From Bacteroidota bacterium (GTDB lineage Bacteria > Bacteroidota > Bacteroidia > AKYH767-A > 2013-40CM-41-45), in contig SHNE01000002.1 of the NCBI GenBank assembly GCA_004295015.1, positions 1-48,791 on the forward strand: a stretch of DNA of 48,791 bases, in the 5' to 3' direction. Both the position numbers and the translations under genes were made by a program. Positions 18,485 to 28,200 of this stretch are shown piece after piece. The notes under the pieces were generated by a model, which was not told the DNA's origin, ran no database searches, and saw only the letters and a list, made by a program, of their open reading frames with translations. Each line of letters begins with the position of its first letter. Position 1 is the stretch's first letter.

Positions 18485-18931
18485 TTACTCAGCGATAACT
18501 TCGAAAGTAATCTTGGCCTTTACGTCTTTGTGAAGGTTCACAGTTGCGGTATAGGTTCCCAGGGCTTTAATATGCTCCTCGTCGATATGAATTTTCTTAC
18601 GATCAACGATTACATCGTGCTTAGACAACACGTCAGCAAGTTGAAGTGCAGTTACTGACCCGTAGATCTTTCCGCTTTCTCCTACTTTAGCACCCACTTT
18701 GAGCACCATAGATTCAAGCTGCTTCACCATAGATTCAGCATCGCCTTTAACCTTCTGCGCCTTGTGTGCACGTTGCTTCTGAGTTTCAGCCATTACTTTT
18801 TTATTCATCGTATTGGCAATAATTGCCAAACCACGTGGGAATAAAAAGTTACGGGCATAACCCGGTTTCACTTTAACAATCTCATCGGCATAACCGAGGT
18901 TGTCCATATCTTGTTTAAGAATAACATCCAT
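18485..18931 (-). CDS. rplI: 50S ribosomal protein L9
   Basis: A 148-aa protein of the large subunit. The N-terminal domain begins MDVILKQDMDNLGYADEIV and contains the L9 signature VKPGYARNFLFPRGLA; a long central helix (about residues 40-75) leads to the C-terminal rRNA-binding domain with KIYGSVTALQLADVL. Length is normal. It is the last gene of the operon, 13 bp after rpsR. Confidence 0.97.
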   Translation of the reverse strand: MDVILKQDMDNLGYADEIVKVKPGYARNFLFPRGLAIIANTMNKKVMAETQKQRAHKAQKVKGDAESMVKQLESMVLKVGAKVGESGKIYGSVTALQLADVLSKHDVIVDRKKIHIDEEHIKALGTYTATVNLHKDVKAKITFEVIAE

Positions 18932-18944
18932 TTTTCAGGCCTCC

Positions 18945-19211
18945 TTACTTTAAAAGATCAGATACATAAGGCATCAACGCCAGATGGCGGGCCCTTTTAA
19001 TTGCTTGTCCGACCTGACGCTGAAACTTCAACGAGGTACCGGTTAAGCGACGAGGAAGGATTTTCCCTTGCTCATTTACCAATTTCACTAAGAAATTAGC
19101 GTCTTTGTAGTCGATGTACTTAATTCCGTTCTTTCTGAAACGGCAGTACTTTTTCTTGCTGGTATCAACCGTAGGTGGGTTGAGATAGCGAACTTCATTT
19201 GCTGATGCCAT
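18945..19211 (-). CDS. rpsR: 30S ribosomal protein S18
   Basis: An 88-aa protein of the 30S platform that binds as a heterodimer with S6. The core [20 protein letters not shown] and the signature [20 protein letters not shown] are complete, with the typical [11 protein letters not shown] end. It lies between rpsF (12 bp) and rplI (13 bp). Confidence 0.97.
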   Translation of the reverse strand: MASANEVRYLNPPTVDTSKKKYCRFRKNGIKYIDYKDANFLVKLVNEQGKILPRRLTGTSLKFQRQVGQAIKRARHLALMPYVSDLLK

Positions 19212-19223
19212 GTTTTTCAGATT

Positions 19224-19589
19224 TTAAGAATTAACTTTTTCAACTTCTTCCTTCTTCATTGCAGCATTTTTACGCTTCTTCTCGTTATACGTGATCGCGT
19301 GCTTATCGAGACGTACAGTAAGGAAACGCATGATGCGCTCATCTCTCTTAAATTCAATTTCCATTTTGGCGATGACCTCGCCCGGACTTTTGAACTCAAT
19401 GAGGTAATAAAACCCGGTATTTTTCTTCTGGATCGGGTAAGCCAGCTTGCGTAATCCCCAGTTGTTCTCATGAACAATTTCGGAACCGTTGTCGGTGAGG
19501 ATTTTCTTGAATTTGGTGACTGTATCCATCATCTGTTCCTCCGAAAGAACAGGTGTCATGATAAATACCACCTCATACTGATTAGACAT
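19224..19589 (-). CDS. rpsF: 30S ribosomal protein S6
   Basis: A 121-aa S6 protein. The N-terminal [15 protein letters not shown] and the central [21 protein letters not shown] segment are typical, and the C-terminal tail is Lys/Glu-rich. It is the first gene of the operon and has a strong promoter about 40 bp upstream. In other bacteria the S6-S18 complex represses its own operon through a leader hairpin with a CCG bulge; this leader is only about 30 nt and I see no such hairpin. Confidence 0.96.
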   Translation of the reverse strand: MSNQYEVVFIMTPVLSEEQMMDTVTKFKKILTDNGSEIVHENNWGLRKLAYPIQKKNTGFYYLIEFKSPGEVIAKMEIEFKRDERIMRFLTVRLDKHAITYNEKKRKNAAMKKEEVEKVNS

Positions 19590-19626
19590 GTTTTTTAGGT
19601 TTACGGAGATTTTTTTTTGTGGGATG

Positions 19627-19656
19627 CAAAGGTAAATAATTCAGAGATATAAACAA
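19627..19656 (-). promoter_or_regulatory. Promoter of rpsF-rpsR-rplI
   Basis: Read on the minus strand: TTG (19654-19656), 19 bp, TACCTTTG (19627-19634). This is a perfect match to the Bacteroidota consensus and predicts transcription starting near 19621, about 30 nt upstream of the start codon. Confidence 0.8.
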
Positions 19657-19882
19657 GGTTGAAAAGAGTTTAAATTCAACAATTTCTGTATGGGCTGAAC
19701 GCTCCTTTCCCAATTCATCAAATTTCAACAAATTCCTGTTTATTCGCCAAAAAAAGCATAAAAATAAACGATGGAAATAAAATGAACAGGTGTTTCGAAA
19801 GAATTCTACAGGAGAATTCTCAGCATTGGTAAGGCTTTCAGCACTACCGGCATATTATTTTTAAACAGCTGTTAATAACTTC

Positions 19883-19912
19883 TTGACTTGCACCTAATAA
19901 GCAGTATCTTTG
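19883..19912 (+). promoter_or_regulatory. Promoter of paaZ
   Basis: TTG (19883-19885), 19 bp, then TATCTTTG (19905-19912), a full match to TTG-N19-TAnnTTTG. Transcription should start near 19918, leaving an untranslated leader of about 130 nt, long for this group. Confidence 0.75.
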
Positions 19913-19917
19913 CTAAG

Positions 19918-20048
19918 GTATTCTCCAACACATTCCAAACAATTAATAAGCTCAGAAATAGCAGGATTTGAGCGAAATATATAAAACCGGTGCTTTCAAA
20001 CACCGGTAGAGGCTATTTCGTCCTATAAAACTGAGGTCAATTATAGAA
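19918..20048 (+). promoter_or_regulatory. Structured 5' leader of paaZ, candidate cis-regulatory RNA
   Basis: Helices visible in the leader: GCTCA (19950-19954) with TGAGC (19969-19973); GAAATAGC (19955-19962), inside that hairpin loop, with GCTATTTC (20012-20019), perfect over 8 bp; ACCGGTG (19986-19992) with CACCGGT (20001-20007), a perfect 7-bp hairpin; and AGGA (19963-19966) with TCCT (20021-20024). The first two cannot easily coexist without a pseudoknot, so the leader may switch between folds. No T-run follows a helix, so any control would act on translation or decay. It matches no riboswitch class I can recall. The region 19590-19882 otherwise contains only the divergent rpsF promoter. 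Confidence 0.5.
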
Positions 20049-22151
20049 ATGTCGACAAAGTTAAAAAGTTACGTCCAGGGTAAATGGACAGCAGGCGAAG
20101 GAAAAGGAACAGACTTGTACCATGCGGTAACAGGCAACTTGTTATTCCAAGCAGGCAGTCAGGGACTAGACTTTAAGGCATTATTAGAATATGGTCGTGC
20201 CAATGGTGGACCCAAACTCAGAAAAATGACCTTTCACGAACGTGCACGGATGCTAAAAGCATTAGCGATGTACCTTAATGAAAGAAAAAAAGATCTATAT
20301 GCCTTGTCTGCAGCGACCGGAGCTACCAAAGCGGATTCGTGGATTGATATAGACGGAGGCATTGGTAACTTGTTCGTTTATGCAAGCAAAGGACGTCGTG
20401 AATTACCTGACGAAACTTTTTTTGTTGATGGCAATCCGGAGAAGATATCAAAGAACGGGACATTTGTAGGACATCATATTTGTGTTCCACTCGAAGGAGT
20501 GGCAGTACACATCAATGCATTTAATTTTCCTGTATGGGGGATGTTAGAAAAAATTGCGGTGAATCTTTTGGCGGGAGTACCGGCAATTGTTAAACCGGCA
20601 ACCTCTACCTCCTACCTCACCGAGCTCGCCGTTCAGGAAATTATTAAATCAGGAATATTGCCGGAAGGCTCCTTGCAACTGATTTGTGGAAGTACAGGAG
20701 ATTTACTCGATCATTTAACTTGTCAGGATGTGGTAACATTTACCGGATCAGCCTCTACAGGAAAAATGTTAAAGAGTCATCCGAACATTTTAGATAACTC
20801 GGTTCGCTTCAATATGGAGGCTGATTCTCTCAATTGCTCTATCCTCGGTCCGGATACCAAGCCGGATTCAGAAGAATTCAATTTGTTCATCAAGGAAGTG
20901 GCTCGTGAGATGACAGTGAAAGCAGGGCAAAAATGTACTGCTATTCGACGCACCATCGTCCCTGAACATCTGACTGAAGACGTTATAACTGCATTGCAAA
21001 AACGACTTAAGGGAAATGTTATTGGAGATCCTTCAGTTGAAGGAGTCCGAATGGGCCCTCTTGCAAGCATGGAACAACTTGCTGATGTTAAAGAGAAAGT
21101 AAAACAACTCATGCAAACTTGTGAAGTTGTTCATGGCAGTATTGATCAGGTAGATGTTGTAGGTGCCGATAGTAAAAAAGGTGCATTCATGTCGTCGATG
21201 CTTTTGTATTGCAAAGATGCCTTTAACACAAATGGAGCACATTCCATAGAAGCTTTTGGACCGGTCAGTACAGTGATGTCATACAAAAATACGGAGGAAG
21301 CCATTGAACTTGCTAGACTCGGAAAAGGAAGTTTGGTTGGCTCAGTTTTTACTGCTGACAATAATTTCGCAAAAGATGTTGTTCTTGGTTCTGCTTCTAT
21401 GCATGGCAGAATGATGATTGTAAATAAAGATTGTGCTGCTGAATCAACAGGACACGGATCGCCCCTCGCCCACCTTGTTCACGGTGGACCCGGTCGTGCA
21501 GGTGGTGGTGAAGAAATGGGAGGTATTCGCGGAGTGAATCACTATATGCAGAGAACGGCATTGCAGGGATCACCCACAACACTGACAAAAATCCTGAATA
21601 CCTTTTTACCCGGATCAGAAACGAAGGAAGATGTAATTCATCCATTCAGAAAATATTTTGAAGAGATTGAAATTGGCGATACATTAAATACTCATCGTAG
21701 AACGATCACGGAAGCTGACATTGTAAATTTCGCCGGAATCAGTGGCGACTATTTTTATGCTCACACAGATGAAACTTCTTTAGAAGGATCAGTGTTTGAA
21801 AAGCGGGTTGCGCATGGATATTTTATTATATCTGCTGCTGCCGGTCTCTTTGTTGATCCGAAAAAAGGTCCTGTATTGGCCAACTACGGATTAGATAATC
21901 TAAGGTTTACGATCCCTGTATATGTTGGTGACACCATTAGAGTGCAGATTACCTGCCAGCGTAAAACAAAAAAAGAAGATCGTGAAGGTCAGATTCCTCA
22001 GGGCGTTGTTGAATGGTATGTAAACGTCATCAATCAGAAGGATGAAATTGTTGCAGTTGAAACTGTATTAACATTGGTCGAAAGAAAAAATGTAGATACG
22101 CCAAAGGCGGAAATCAAAGAAGAAACAAAAATATTAGTTCAAAAAAATTAA
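20049..22151 (+). CDS. paaZ: Bifunctional oxepin-CoA hydrolase / semialdehyde dehydrogenase PaaZ
   Basis: A 700-aa fusion of an aldehyde dehydrogenase (residues about 1-520) and an (R)-specific MaoC hydratase (about 535-680). In E. coli the hydratase opens oxepin-CoA and the dehydrogenase oxidises the resulting semialdehyde with NADP. Catalytic Cys296 (GQKCTAIRR) and Glu257 (NMEADSLNC) fit the dehydrogenase; Asp567 and His572 (GISGDYFYAHTD) fit the hydratase with the usual spacing. It has its own promoter and structured leader, and the next gene starts 23 bp later. It is slightly longer than E. coli PaaZ because of a C-terminal tail. Confidence 0.95.
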   Translation: MSTKLKSYVQGKWTAGEGKGTDLYHAVTGNLLFQAGSQGLDFKALLEYGRANGGPKLRKMTFHERARMLKALAMYLNERKKDLYALSAATGATKADSWIDIDGGIGNLFVYASKGRRELPDETFFVDGNPEKISKNGTFVGHHICVPLEGVAVHINAFNFPVWGMLEKIAVNLLAGVPAIVKPATSTSYLTELAVQEIIKSGILPEGSLQLICGSTGDLLDHLTCQDVVTFTGSASTGKMLKSHPNILDNSVRFNMEADSLNCSILGPDTKPDSEEFNLFIKEVAREMTVKAGQKCTAIRRTIVPEHLTEDVITALQKRLKGNVIGDPSVEGVRMGPLASMEQLADVKEKVKQLMQTCEVVHGSIDQVDVVGADSKKGAFMSSMLLYCKDAFNTNGAHSIEAFGPVSTVMSYKNTEEAIELARLGKGSLVGSVFTADNNFAKDVVLGSASMHGRMMIVNKDCAAESTGHGSPLAHLVHGGPGRAGGGEEMGGIRGVNHYMQRTALQGSPTTLTKILNTFLPGSETKEDVIHPFRKYFEEIEIGDTLNTHRRTITEADIVNFAGISGDYFYAHTDETSLEGSVFEKRVAHGYFIISAAAGLFVDPKKGPVLANYGLDNLRFTIPVYVGDTIRVQITCQRKTKKEDREGQIPQGVVEWYVNVINQKDEIVAVETVLTLVERKNVDTPKAEIKEETKILVQKN

Positions 22152-22174
22152 TTAAACCATAAAAACACAAAGAC

Positions 22175-22624
22175 ATGTTACTTTACGACACTTTAGATCG
22201 ATTTGAGAAGAAGTACGCCCACCTTAAGAAGAAAGGTCTGCGTATCAACGGCCTCAAGATGATTGATCCAAAACGCAAGAAACACGTTATTGATGTCAGT
22301 CGTCCTCTGATTTTTGACAACCGCACCTTGCCTAAATCTTTTGAAGGGCTTGATGTAAAAACAATTATTCATGGTGATCTTCCTTCAGAATTTAAGGTTG
22401 ATCGTACTAAGCCGGATTGGCAAAAGAAAGAGTACATCTGGGCACCTGAGCGCTTCGAACATTTTGTTGACCGTTGCAGCGTAGAACTTAAAAAACAACT
22501 GGGGAATCCGGCTATGAGTCGCGAAGACTTACTTTCTGCATTATGCTTCGGGGATTTCGAAGCGCATAAAAGTAAAACCCAACTCATGGTAAAAGAAGGA
22601 AAACTTCCTGCTTTTGCATCGTAA
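22175..22624 (+). CDS. Unknown 149-aa protein in the paaZ transcript
   Basis: I do not recognise this protein. It has no signal peptide or membrane segment, is mixed alpha/beta by appearance and rich in Lys and Asp. Notable segments are LDRFEKKYAHLKKKGLRING near the N-terminus and WQKKEYIWAPERFEHFVDRC in the middle; single Cys residues near 100 and 124 do not form a metal motif. It begins 23 bp after paaZ and is followed by a terminator, so it is almost certainly expressed with paaZ. A role as partner or accessory protein of PaaZ is only a guess from position. Confidence 0.75.
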   Translation: MLLYDTLDRFEKKYAHLKKKGLRINGLKMIDPKRKKHVIDVSRPLIFDNRTLPKSFEGLDVKTIIHGDLPSEFKVDRTKPDWQKKEYIWAPERFEHFVDRCSVELKKQLGNPAMSREDLLSALCFGDFEAHKSKTQLMVKEGKLPAFAS

Positions 22625-22643
22625 CAGCGGAAAATTTAATTCT

Positions 22644-22677
22644 AAAAAATGGTTGTCCAAACAGACAACCATTTTTT
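22644..22677 (+). terminator. Terminator of the paaZ unit
   Basis: A strong hairpin with arms GGTTGTC (22651-22657) and GACAACC (22664-22670), a six-base loop and A/T-runs on both sides. It is 20 bp after the stop codon of the 149-aa gene and separates it from the hydratase gene. Confidence 0.9.
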
Positions 22678-22729
22678 ATGACCTATATTTGAAGACTCCG
22701 GGAAAGCCGAATTAATTATCTCCAATACC

Positions 22730-22737
22730 TATCTTTG
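22730..22737 (+). promoter_or_regulatory. -7 box upstream of the enoyl-CoA hydratase gene
   Basis: TATCTTTG matches TAnnTTTG and lies 23 bp before the ATG at 22761. No TTG is seen at the expected upstream distance. Because a terminator lies just upstream, an independent promoter is needed here. Confidence 0.55.
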
Positions 22738-22760
22738 CAAAAAAATTATCACACGACACG

Positions 22761-23525
22761 ATGAGCGAAGGAACAGTTAATACTCAAATTACAGCTGGCA
22801 TAGCAACAATTACTTTTTTTCACCCGCAAAGCAATTCATTGCCGGGAAAATTGTTACTCCAAATTGCAGCAGAAATTGAAGCCGCAGGAAAAAATGAAGA
22901 AGCACGTGTAATCGTGTTAAAAAGCGAAGGAGAAAAAGCATTTTGTGCAGGAGCATCATTTGATGAACTTGTTTCGATCTCTACGCTTGATGAAGGCAAA
23001 TCATTTTTTTCAGGTTTTGCTGCTGTAATCAACGCAATGAGAAAAGCGCCTAAGTTTATTATTGCCCGTGTTCAAGGTAAAACCGTTGGAGGTGGCGTTG
23101 GACTTGCATGTGCAGCTGATTATACTCTTGCCCATGAAAGTGCATCAGTAAAATTGAGCGAATTAGCCGTCGGAATCGGACCCTTTGTTGTTGGCCCGGC
23201 TGTAGAGAGAAAAATTGGTACTGCAGCATTCTCATCTCTTTCTATCAATGCAAGTGAATGGCAAAATGCAAGCTGGGCTAAAGAGAAAGGAATGTATGTT
23301 GACACCTTTTCATCTCTGCCGGAGCTGGATAAAACAATAAGTGATCTTGCTTCAAAACTTGCAGGAAGCAATCCGGAAGCAATGCTATCCCTTAAAAAAG
23401 TTTTTTGGAGCAATACGGATCATTGGGATAAACTTCTGATCGAACGAGCCGAAATTAGTGGCAAACTGGTTTTATCAGATTTTACCAGAAATGCAATTGC
23501 TAAATTTAAAGCAGGATCCCGTTAA
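22761..23525 (+). CDS. Enoyl-CoA hydratase/isomerase family protein, possible PaaF
   Basis: A 254-aa crotonase-fold protein. The oxyanion-hole segments are AFCAGASFDEL (about 60-70) and GKTVGGGVGLACAADY (about 107-121). Hydratases of this family use two Glu; here the first position is Gly114 while the second, Glu134 in LSELAVG, is kept, so activity may be isomerase-like or otherwise changed. Its position after paaZ suggests the 2,3-dehydroadipyl-CoA hydratase step (PaaF), but the missing Glu argues against a plain hydratase. It has its own -7 box after the paaZ-unit terminator. Confidence 0.8.
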   Translation: MSEGTVNTQITAGIATITFFHPQSNSLPGKLLLQIAAEIEAAGKNEEARVIVLKSEGEKAFCAGASFDELVSISTLDEGKSFFSGFAAVINAMRKAPKFIIARVQGKTVGGGVGLACAADYTLAHESASVKLSELAVGIGPFVVGPAVERKIGTAAFSSLSINASEWQNASWAKEKGMYVDTFSSLPELDKTISDLASKLAGSNPEAMLSLKKVFWSNTDHWDKLLIERAEISGKLVLSDFTRNAIAKFKAGSR

Positions 23526-23542
23526 GAATTATACTATGCTGA

Positions 23543-25222
23543 TCAGAAAGAATAACTGATTCCACCTAGAATATTGAAGCCTTCCGATGGGAATGAATAC
23601 CAACGGTTATACTTTGAAAAACCCAGGTTATTCATATTAAGATAGACGGAAAGTATTTTTGAATAGTGATATTCGATCCCAAGGTTCGCGTCTATGTACC
23701 CTTTGATTTTTTCAGACACAAATCCCAATGATGGATCGGAAGCTGTCAACCTTGCATAGGAATTGCCACGACCGAAGACAGAAGCCTTCACAACAATCTT
23801 ATCACGCAAGTTATAGGCTGCTTTTAATGTTACTTCATTCTGTGGTTTATGCCAGGCTTTAGCTTGTAAGTCGGCTGTATAGCTGTACTGATCGTACTGA
23901 AGTGATATGTTGAATTTCTCATCCGCCTTGTAACTCAACTCAGCATGGAGATCCAATATATTCACATCGTCGTATACCAAACCAAATTTATTCTCATGTA
24001 CGTTATCGGCTACAAATAGAGCCATGTCATTGACTGTTCCATATTTCACCCATGCAGCGAAAGAAACGGCACTGTTAAAATTACCATTTAATCCACCGGT
24101 TAACATAATGGCTTCACTCGAATTTAATGGCACCAATGCGGAGTTCACAAAAGGATTTTCAAGTGTGATAGTTCTATAGCTGTTCTTTTTCAAATCACCA
24201 TCTACGTGAGCAAATACTGAAACTACGTGTTCTGAAATAGGAAGACTTACTTTTATATTCGGATAAAAATGCACTGTGGATTCATCGTCTTTTGCAACAA
24301 CAACTCTCGCTCCCAATTCGAACTTAGCCTTATCCTTTCCAAGAAAAACGCTCGGAGCTATTCGAAAGATGTTTCGGTTGAGATCAGACAACAGACTCAA
24401 TGATTCATTGCTAGCCTGTGACTTTTTAAAGTAATTGAAAGAGGTTGCAATTTGAATATACATATTTTCAACCTCCTTAGCTCCTTTGGCATTCACTATA
24501 AAATCGTTTTCCGTAACATCAAAGTGATCAGTCAGCGTGGAAAAACCAAATGAAGCTTCATAGTCAAGATTTCCTTTCGAGAGGTAATTACTTCTTATCC
24601 CTGCATTGACTCCGAAATTCGAAAACAACTGACGAAGATCTTTCTTGTCAATAATTGTATCACTTGCCTGGTATCCATAATAGTGCACAACGTCACGATT
24701 ATAATTCAGATCTCCAAAGAACAAAGCATTCTCCAAAAAATATTTACCTGCAAGCTGAGCATAGTTTTCACTATATGCTGAATTCCCGACACCCTTCAAG
24801 GAAGGAGAACCGGAAAAATGTCTGCCTGCTAATCCCAATGAACCCCTTTTAGAGCGGAGTGAATTAACGTACAACTCGCCATTATACTTTGTGTAGTTTC
24901 CAATACCCAGGCGAACGAGATTGCGATAGAGCTTACTTAATGCTTCATCCTTCACTCTTACTGCCTTGATTGTAGCCGTCTCGTAGTTTGTTTCAGCCTT
25001 TTTAGTTTCCAACTTATACTTTAATGGTGGTGCAGTATAAGTGGAAGTGTCACCCTCAGGCACATCTGAAATCTTGTATGATTCTGCCAAAACCGGCTTA
25101 TAATCTTTCACGATAATATACTCTTTGTCTCCAAGATCCTCTTTCTCCTTAACCTGCTGGGCAAGACAAGTAAGGCTCATTACAGACAACCCTAAACTTA
25201 AAATTAAACTTTGCTTTATCAT
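23543..25222 (-). CDS. Outer-membrane beta-barrel protein, TonB-receptor-like
   Basis: A 559-aa protein with a signal peptide (cleavage near residue 21, after LTCLA). A short acidic N-terminal region is followed by many amphipathic strands and a C-terminus of NILGGISYSF, with the terminal Phe typical of outer-membrane barrels. There is no plug domain or TonB box, so it is probably not a full TonB-dependent receptor. It follows the large TPR gene by 68 bp on the same strand, a pairing seen commonly in Bacteroidota, and may work with it in envelope assembly. The ligand is unknown. Confidence 0.75.
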   Translation of the reverse strand: MIKQSLILSLGLSVMSLTCLAQQVKEKEDLGDKEYIIVKDYKPVLAESYKISDVPEGDTSTYTAPPLKYKLETKKAETNYETATIKAVRVKDEALSKLYRNLVRLGIGNYTKYNGELYVNSLRSKRGSLGLAGRHFSGSPSLKGVGNSAYSENYAQLAGKYFLENALFFGDLNYNRDVVHYYGYQASDTIIDKKDLRQLFSNFGVNAGIRSNYLSKGNLDYEASFGFSTLTDHFDVTENDFIVNAKGAKEVENMYIQIATSFNYFKKSQASNESLSLLSDLNRNIFRIAPSVFLGKDKAKFELGARVVVAKDDESTVHFYPNIKVSLPISEHVVSVFAHVDGDLKKNSYRTITLENPFVNSALVPLNSSEAIMLTGGLNGNFNSAVSFAAWVKYGTVNDMALFVADNVHENKFGLVYDDVNILDLHAELSYKADEKFNISLQYDQYSYTADLQAKAWHKPQNEVTLKAAYNLRDKIVVKASVFGRGNSYARLTASDPSLGFVSEKIKGYIDANLGIEYHYSKILSVYLNMNNLGFSKYNRWYSFPSEGFNILGGISYSF

Positions 25223-25290
25223 GATGGTCTCTTGTAATTCAGTCTGTCTAAAAATTGTTTTCTCTGATTTGCTTAAAATGGAAATACTGT

Positions 25291-28200
25291 TTATTCCCCG
25301 GGTTCCTCTTCATCTTCATTTGTTTTCTTAGGTTCTTCCGGTTTTTTGCTTTTTTCATTTTCAGAAGCGATCAAGGTATCCAGTTTTTGTTTTGCGATTT
25401 CGCGAATGTCTTCGGGATCGTTTGCTCCTTTTTCAAAATTCTCTACAATACTTTTGTATGTCTCTTTAGCCTGGAAGACATCATTTTGAGCCAGATAATT
25501 GTCACCGAGAAGTACAAATCCCTTAGCTATCCAAAAATCGTATGATGGAACCTGCTTCTGAATTTCAAAAATGATCTTCTGACTCTCTTTATAGTTGCCT
25601 GATTTAAATTCAATTTCCGCCAGATAGTATTTGCTTTCAGCAGTCATTTCGCTGTTGGTACGTTTCGACACAATTACAAATTCAGATCGTGCATTTCCCA
25701 GGTCACTTTTAAAATAATGACACTTCCCTGAAAGCAAATGTGCTTCATTCACCAGATCCTTATCTGCTGAAGCGGCATCCAGGACCTTCTGAGCACTTAC
25801 AAGGGTAGCCTCATAATTTTGTAGTTTAAAATTAGATCTCATCTGTCCGGCCAGGGCTGACAAAATATTATCCTTTACTTCAGCAACTGATTCAAGAGCC
25901 GAGTAATTCTTGAGACTTTCCTGGTAATTCTTTTGACGGTAATTAATGCTTGCCGCATTAAGCAAGGATTTTTCGGTGAATGAGTTTCTTGGTTCATTAA
26001 TCACCACCTGGTATCCAGCCAAGGCCAAATCGTACTGCTTATTTCTGAATTGACAATCGGCTTTGTAGTAGGATGCGTTTACCAAAAATATTGCATTCGG
26101 GAAACGCTGAAGGTAATTGTCAAAATCTTTGATCGCAGAAAGACAATTGCCTTGGGTATACAACAACTCAGCGGCTTCATAGGTGAGTGAGTCTTCTGCA
26201 GCTTTTGAGACGTCTGCATTCGGAACATTCTTCACGTAGCGCAGGTACTCATCAACTTTATTCTGAGTAACGGAAATATTTTTAATCTGTGCGAGTGCCT
26301 CTCGTGATTCTGCCGTGTTGGGATACTTTGTTACGATCCTTTGATAGGCGGCCAAGGCCTTATCGTCTTGCTTAGTATTATAGAGGACGAGCGCCTCACC
26401 TAATTCCGCCTTCTTCACATAGCTCCCTGATGGAAAATCACGAATAACCTTTGTATAAAAAGATTGGGCGGCCTCATGATTTCCCTGCATTAGTGAAGCT
26501 TGCCCTGCCTCATACAAAGCATCATCGTAATAAACTGATTTAGGATACTTATCAAAGAGCTTCTGCAATGCATTGACCTTCTCTCCCATCTTACCCTGAA
26601 TTCCAAGTATAACAGCCTTTTGATAGATCGCATAATCACTAGCCTTGGAGCTTGCAGAAATGGCCTGGTTATAATAATCCAGAGCATTGGTCTGATCTTT
26701 CATCATAAAGAAACAATCGGCTATACGAAGAACTGCATCATTGTATCTCTCCTGATCAGTCAGGTTCTTTGCCTGAATGTATTTACGAAAGGCCACCTGA
26801 GCTGCGGCAAAATCTTCCTTCTTGAAATTACAATAGCCAATGTTGTAGTGCACAAGATTATGTCGGGGGCCACTCACGGCAGAGGGCGTATATAAAAAAT
26901 CATTATATGACTTTAGCGACTTATCGAAATCATTCAATCGGTAATAAGCCTCGCCTTTCCAGTAATTCGCCTCTGCAGTCAATGGAGGATGGATTGGATT
27001 ACTGAGAGAGGTATTGAACATTTGTATTGCTTCAGACGATTTGTTATCCATGAAAAATTCCACCCCACGATAAAAAGCCACTTTTTGATACGCCTCTTTG
27101 ACAGGAGCTGTTTTATTTTTGATCGATTCAATTGCAGCAAGAGCATCCTTGTAATTCCTTGTATTGGTATATATTCCTACAAGCATTTCATTCGCCTCAT
27201 CTACATGGATACTTGTCGGAAATTTTTCGATGAAGTATCTAAATGCTTCTAATGCTACAGACTGATAATTTAATTCATTTGAAAGTTTTGCGAAGTTAAA
27301 TTGTGACTCTTCCTGAATTTGCGGATCGAAATTCATTTTAGCCGCCGATTCAAAAGCAGTCCTGGCACTTCTCTTCGCATTTGTTTTTACATATGAATCA
27401 GCAAGCAGAAAGTATGAACTTTGTGCCAACAGGTCATTTCCTGATGTAACCTTCTGAAAATATGGAATTGATTTTTCGAATTCACCTGTCTTGTAATAAC
27501 AATAGGCCAATTGATAAAAATCTGTCCTGTCTGCTGCTGAAGAGTTCCTTTCATAATCTAACAAGTAAGGAAGAGCTTCCTTGTACTCGTTTTTTCTGTA
27601 GTGTGACTCCGCAATCATCCTTCCAATTTCTAATCCATTTTTTGCATCCATCGAATCGAGGATGGAGGGAGCAAATTTTAACAGTTCGTCATACTTCCCT
27701 TGTTTATAATAAATCTGAGTAATATAATACGGAACTACAGGTGCAAAGGCTTCTGAATCTTTAAGTTTCAGAAAACTCTTAAGGGCTGTTTCATAATTTC
27801 CGTTTATGAAAGACATGTGAGCGTAGTAATACTGCGCAGCAGAGGCGTACTTGCTGCTACCATCTTTCACTAAAAAAAATGATTTACCCGCAGCCTCAAA
27901 TTCATTGGTCATGTAGTAGGCATAGCCCAACTTAAAATTCACTTCATCACGCTTCTCCTGAGAAAGATCGTTCTGATCAAGCTTCGCCAACCACTCTATT
28001 GATTTTTTATACTTCTTTTGTTTGTAATAATACAAACCAAGATGATAAGTTGCATTGTAATAATTCTGATTCTCCGGATATGTCTCCATGAAATGAATCA
28101 GGAGATACTCTGCATCTTTATGAAAAAGTTCAGCCGCACAAACAGCCTTATAAAAGTCAGAATTTCCACGAGCCTCTAATGACACATTTTCTTTAGAATC

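Noticed and set aside
19590..19626. S6-S18 autoregulatory leader hairpin before rpsF
   Set aside because: The leader predicted from the promoter is only about 30 nt and has no hairpin with a CCG bulge.
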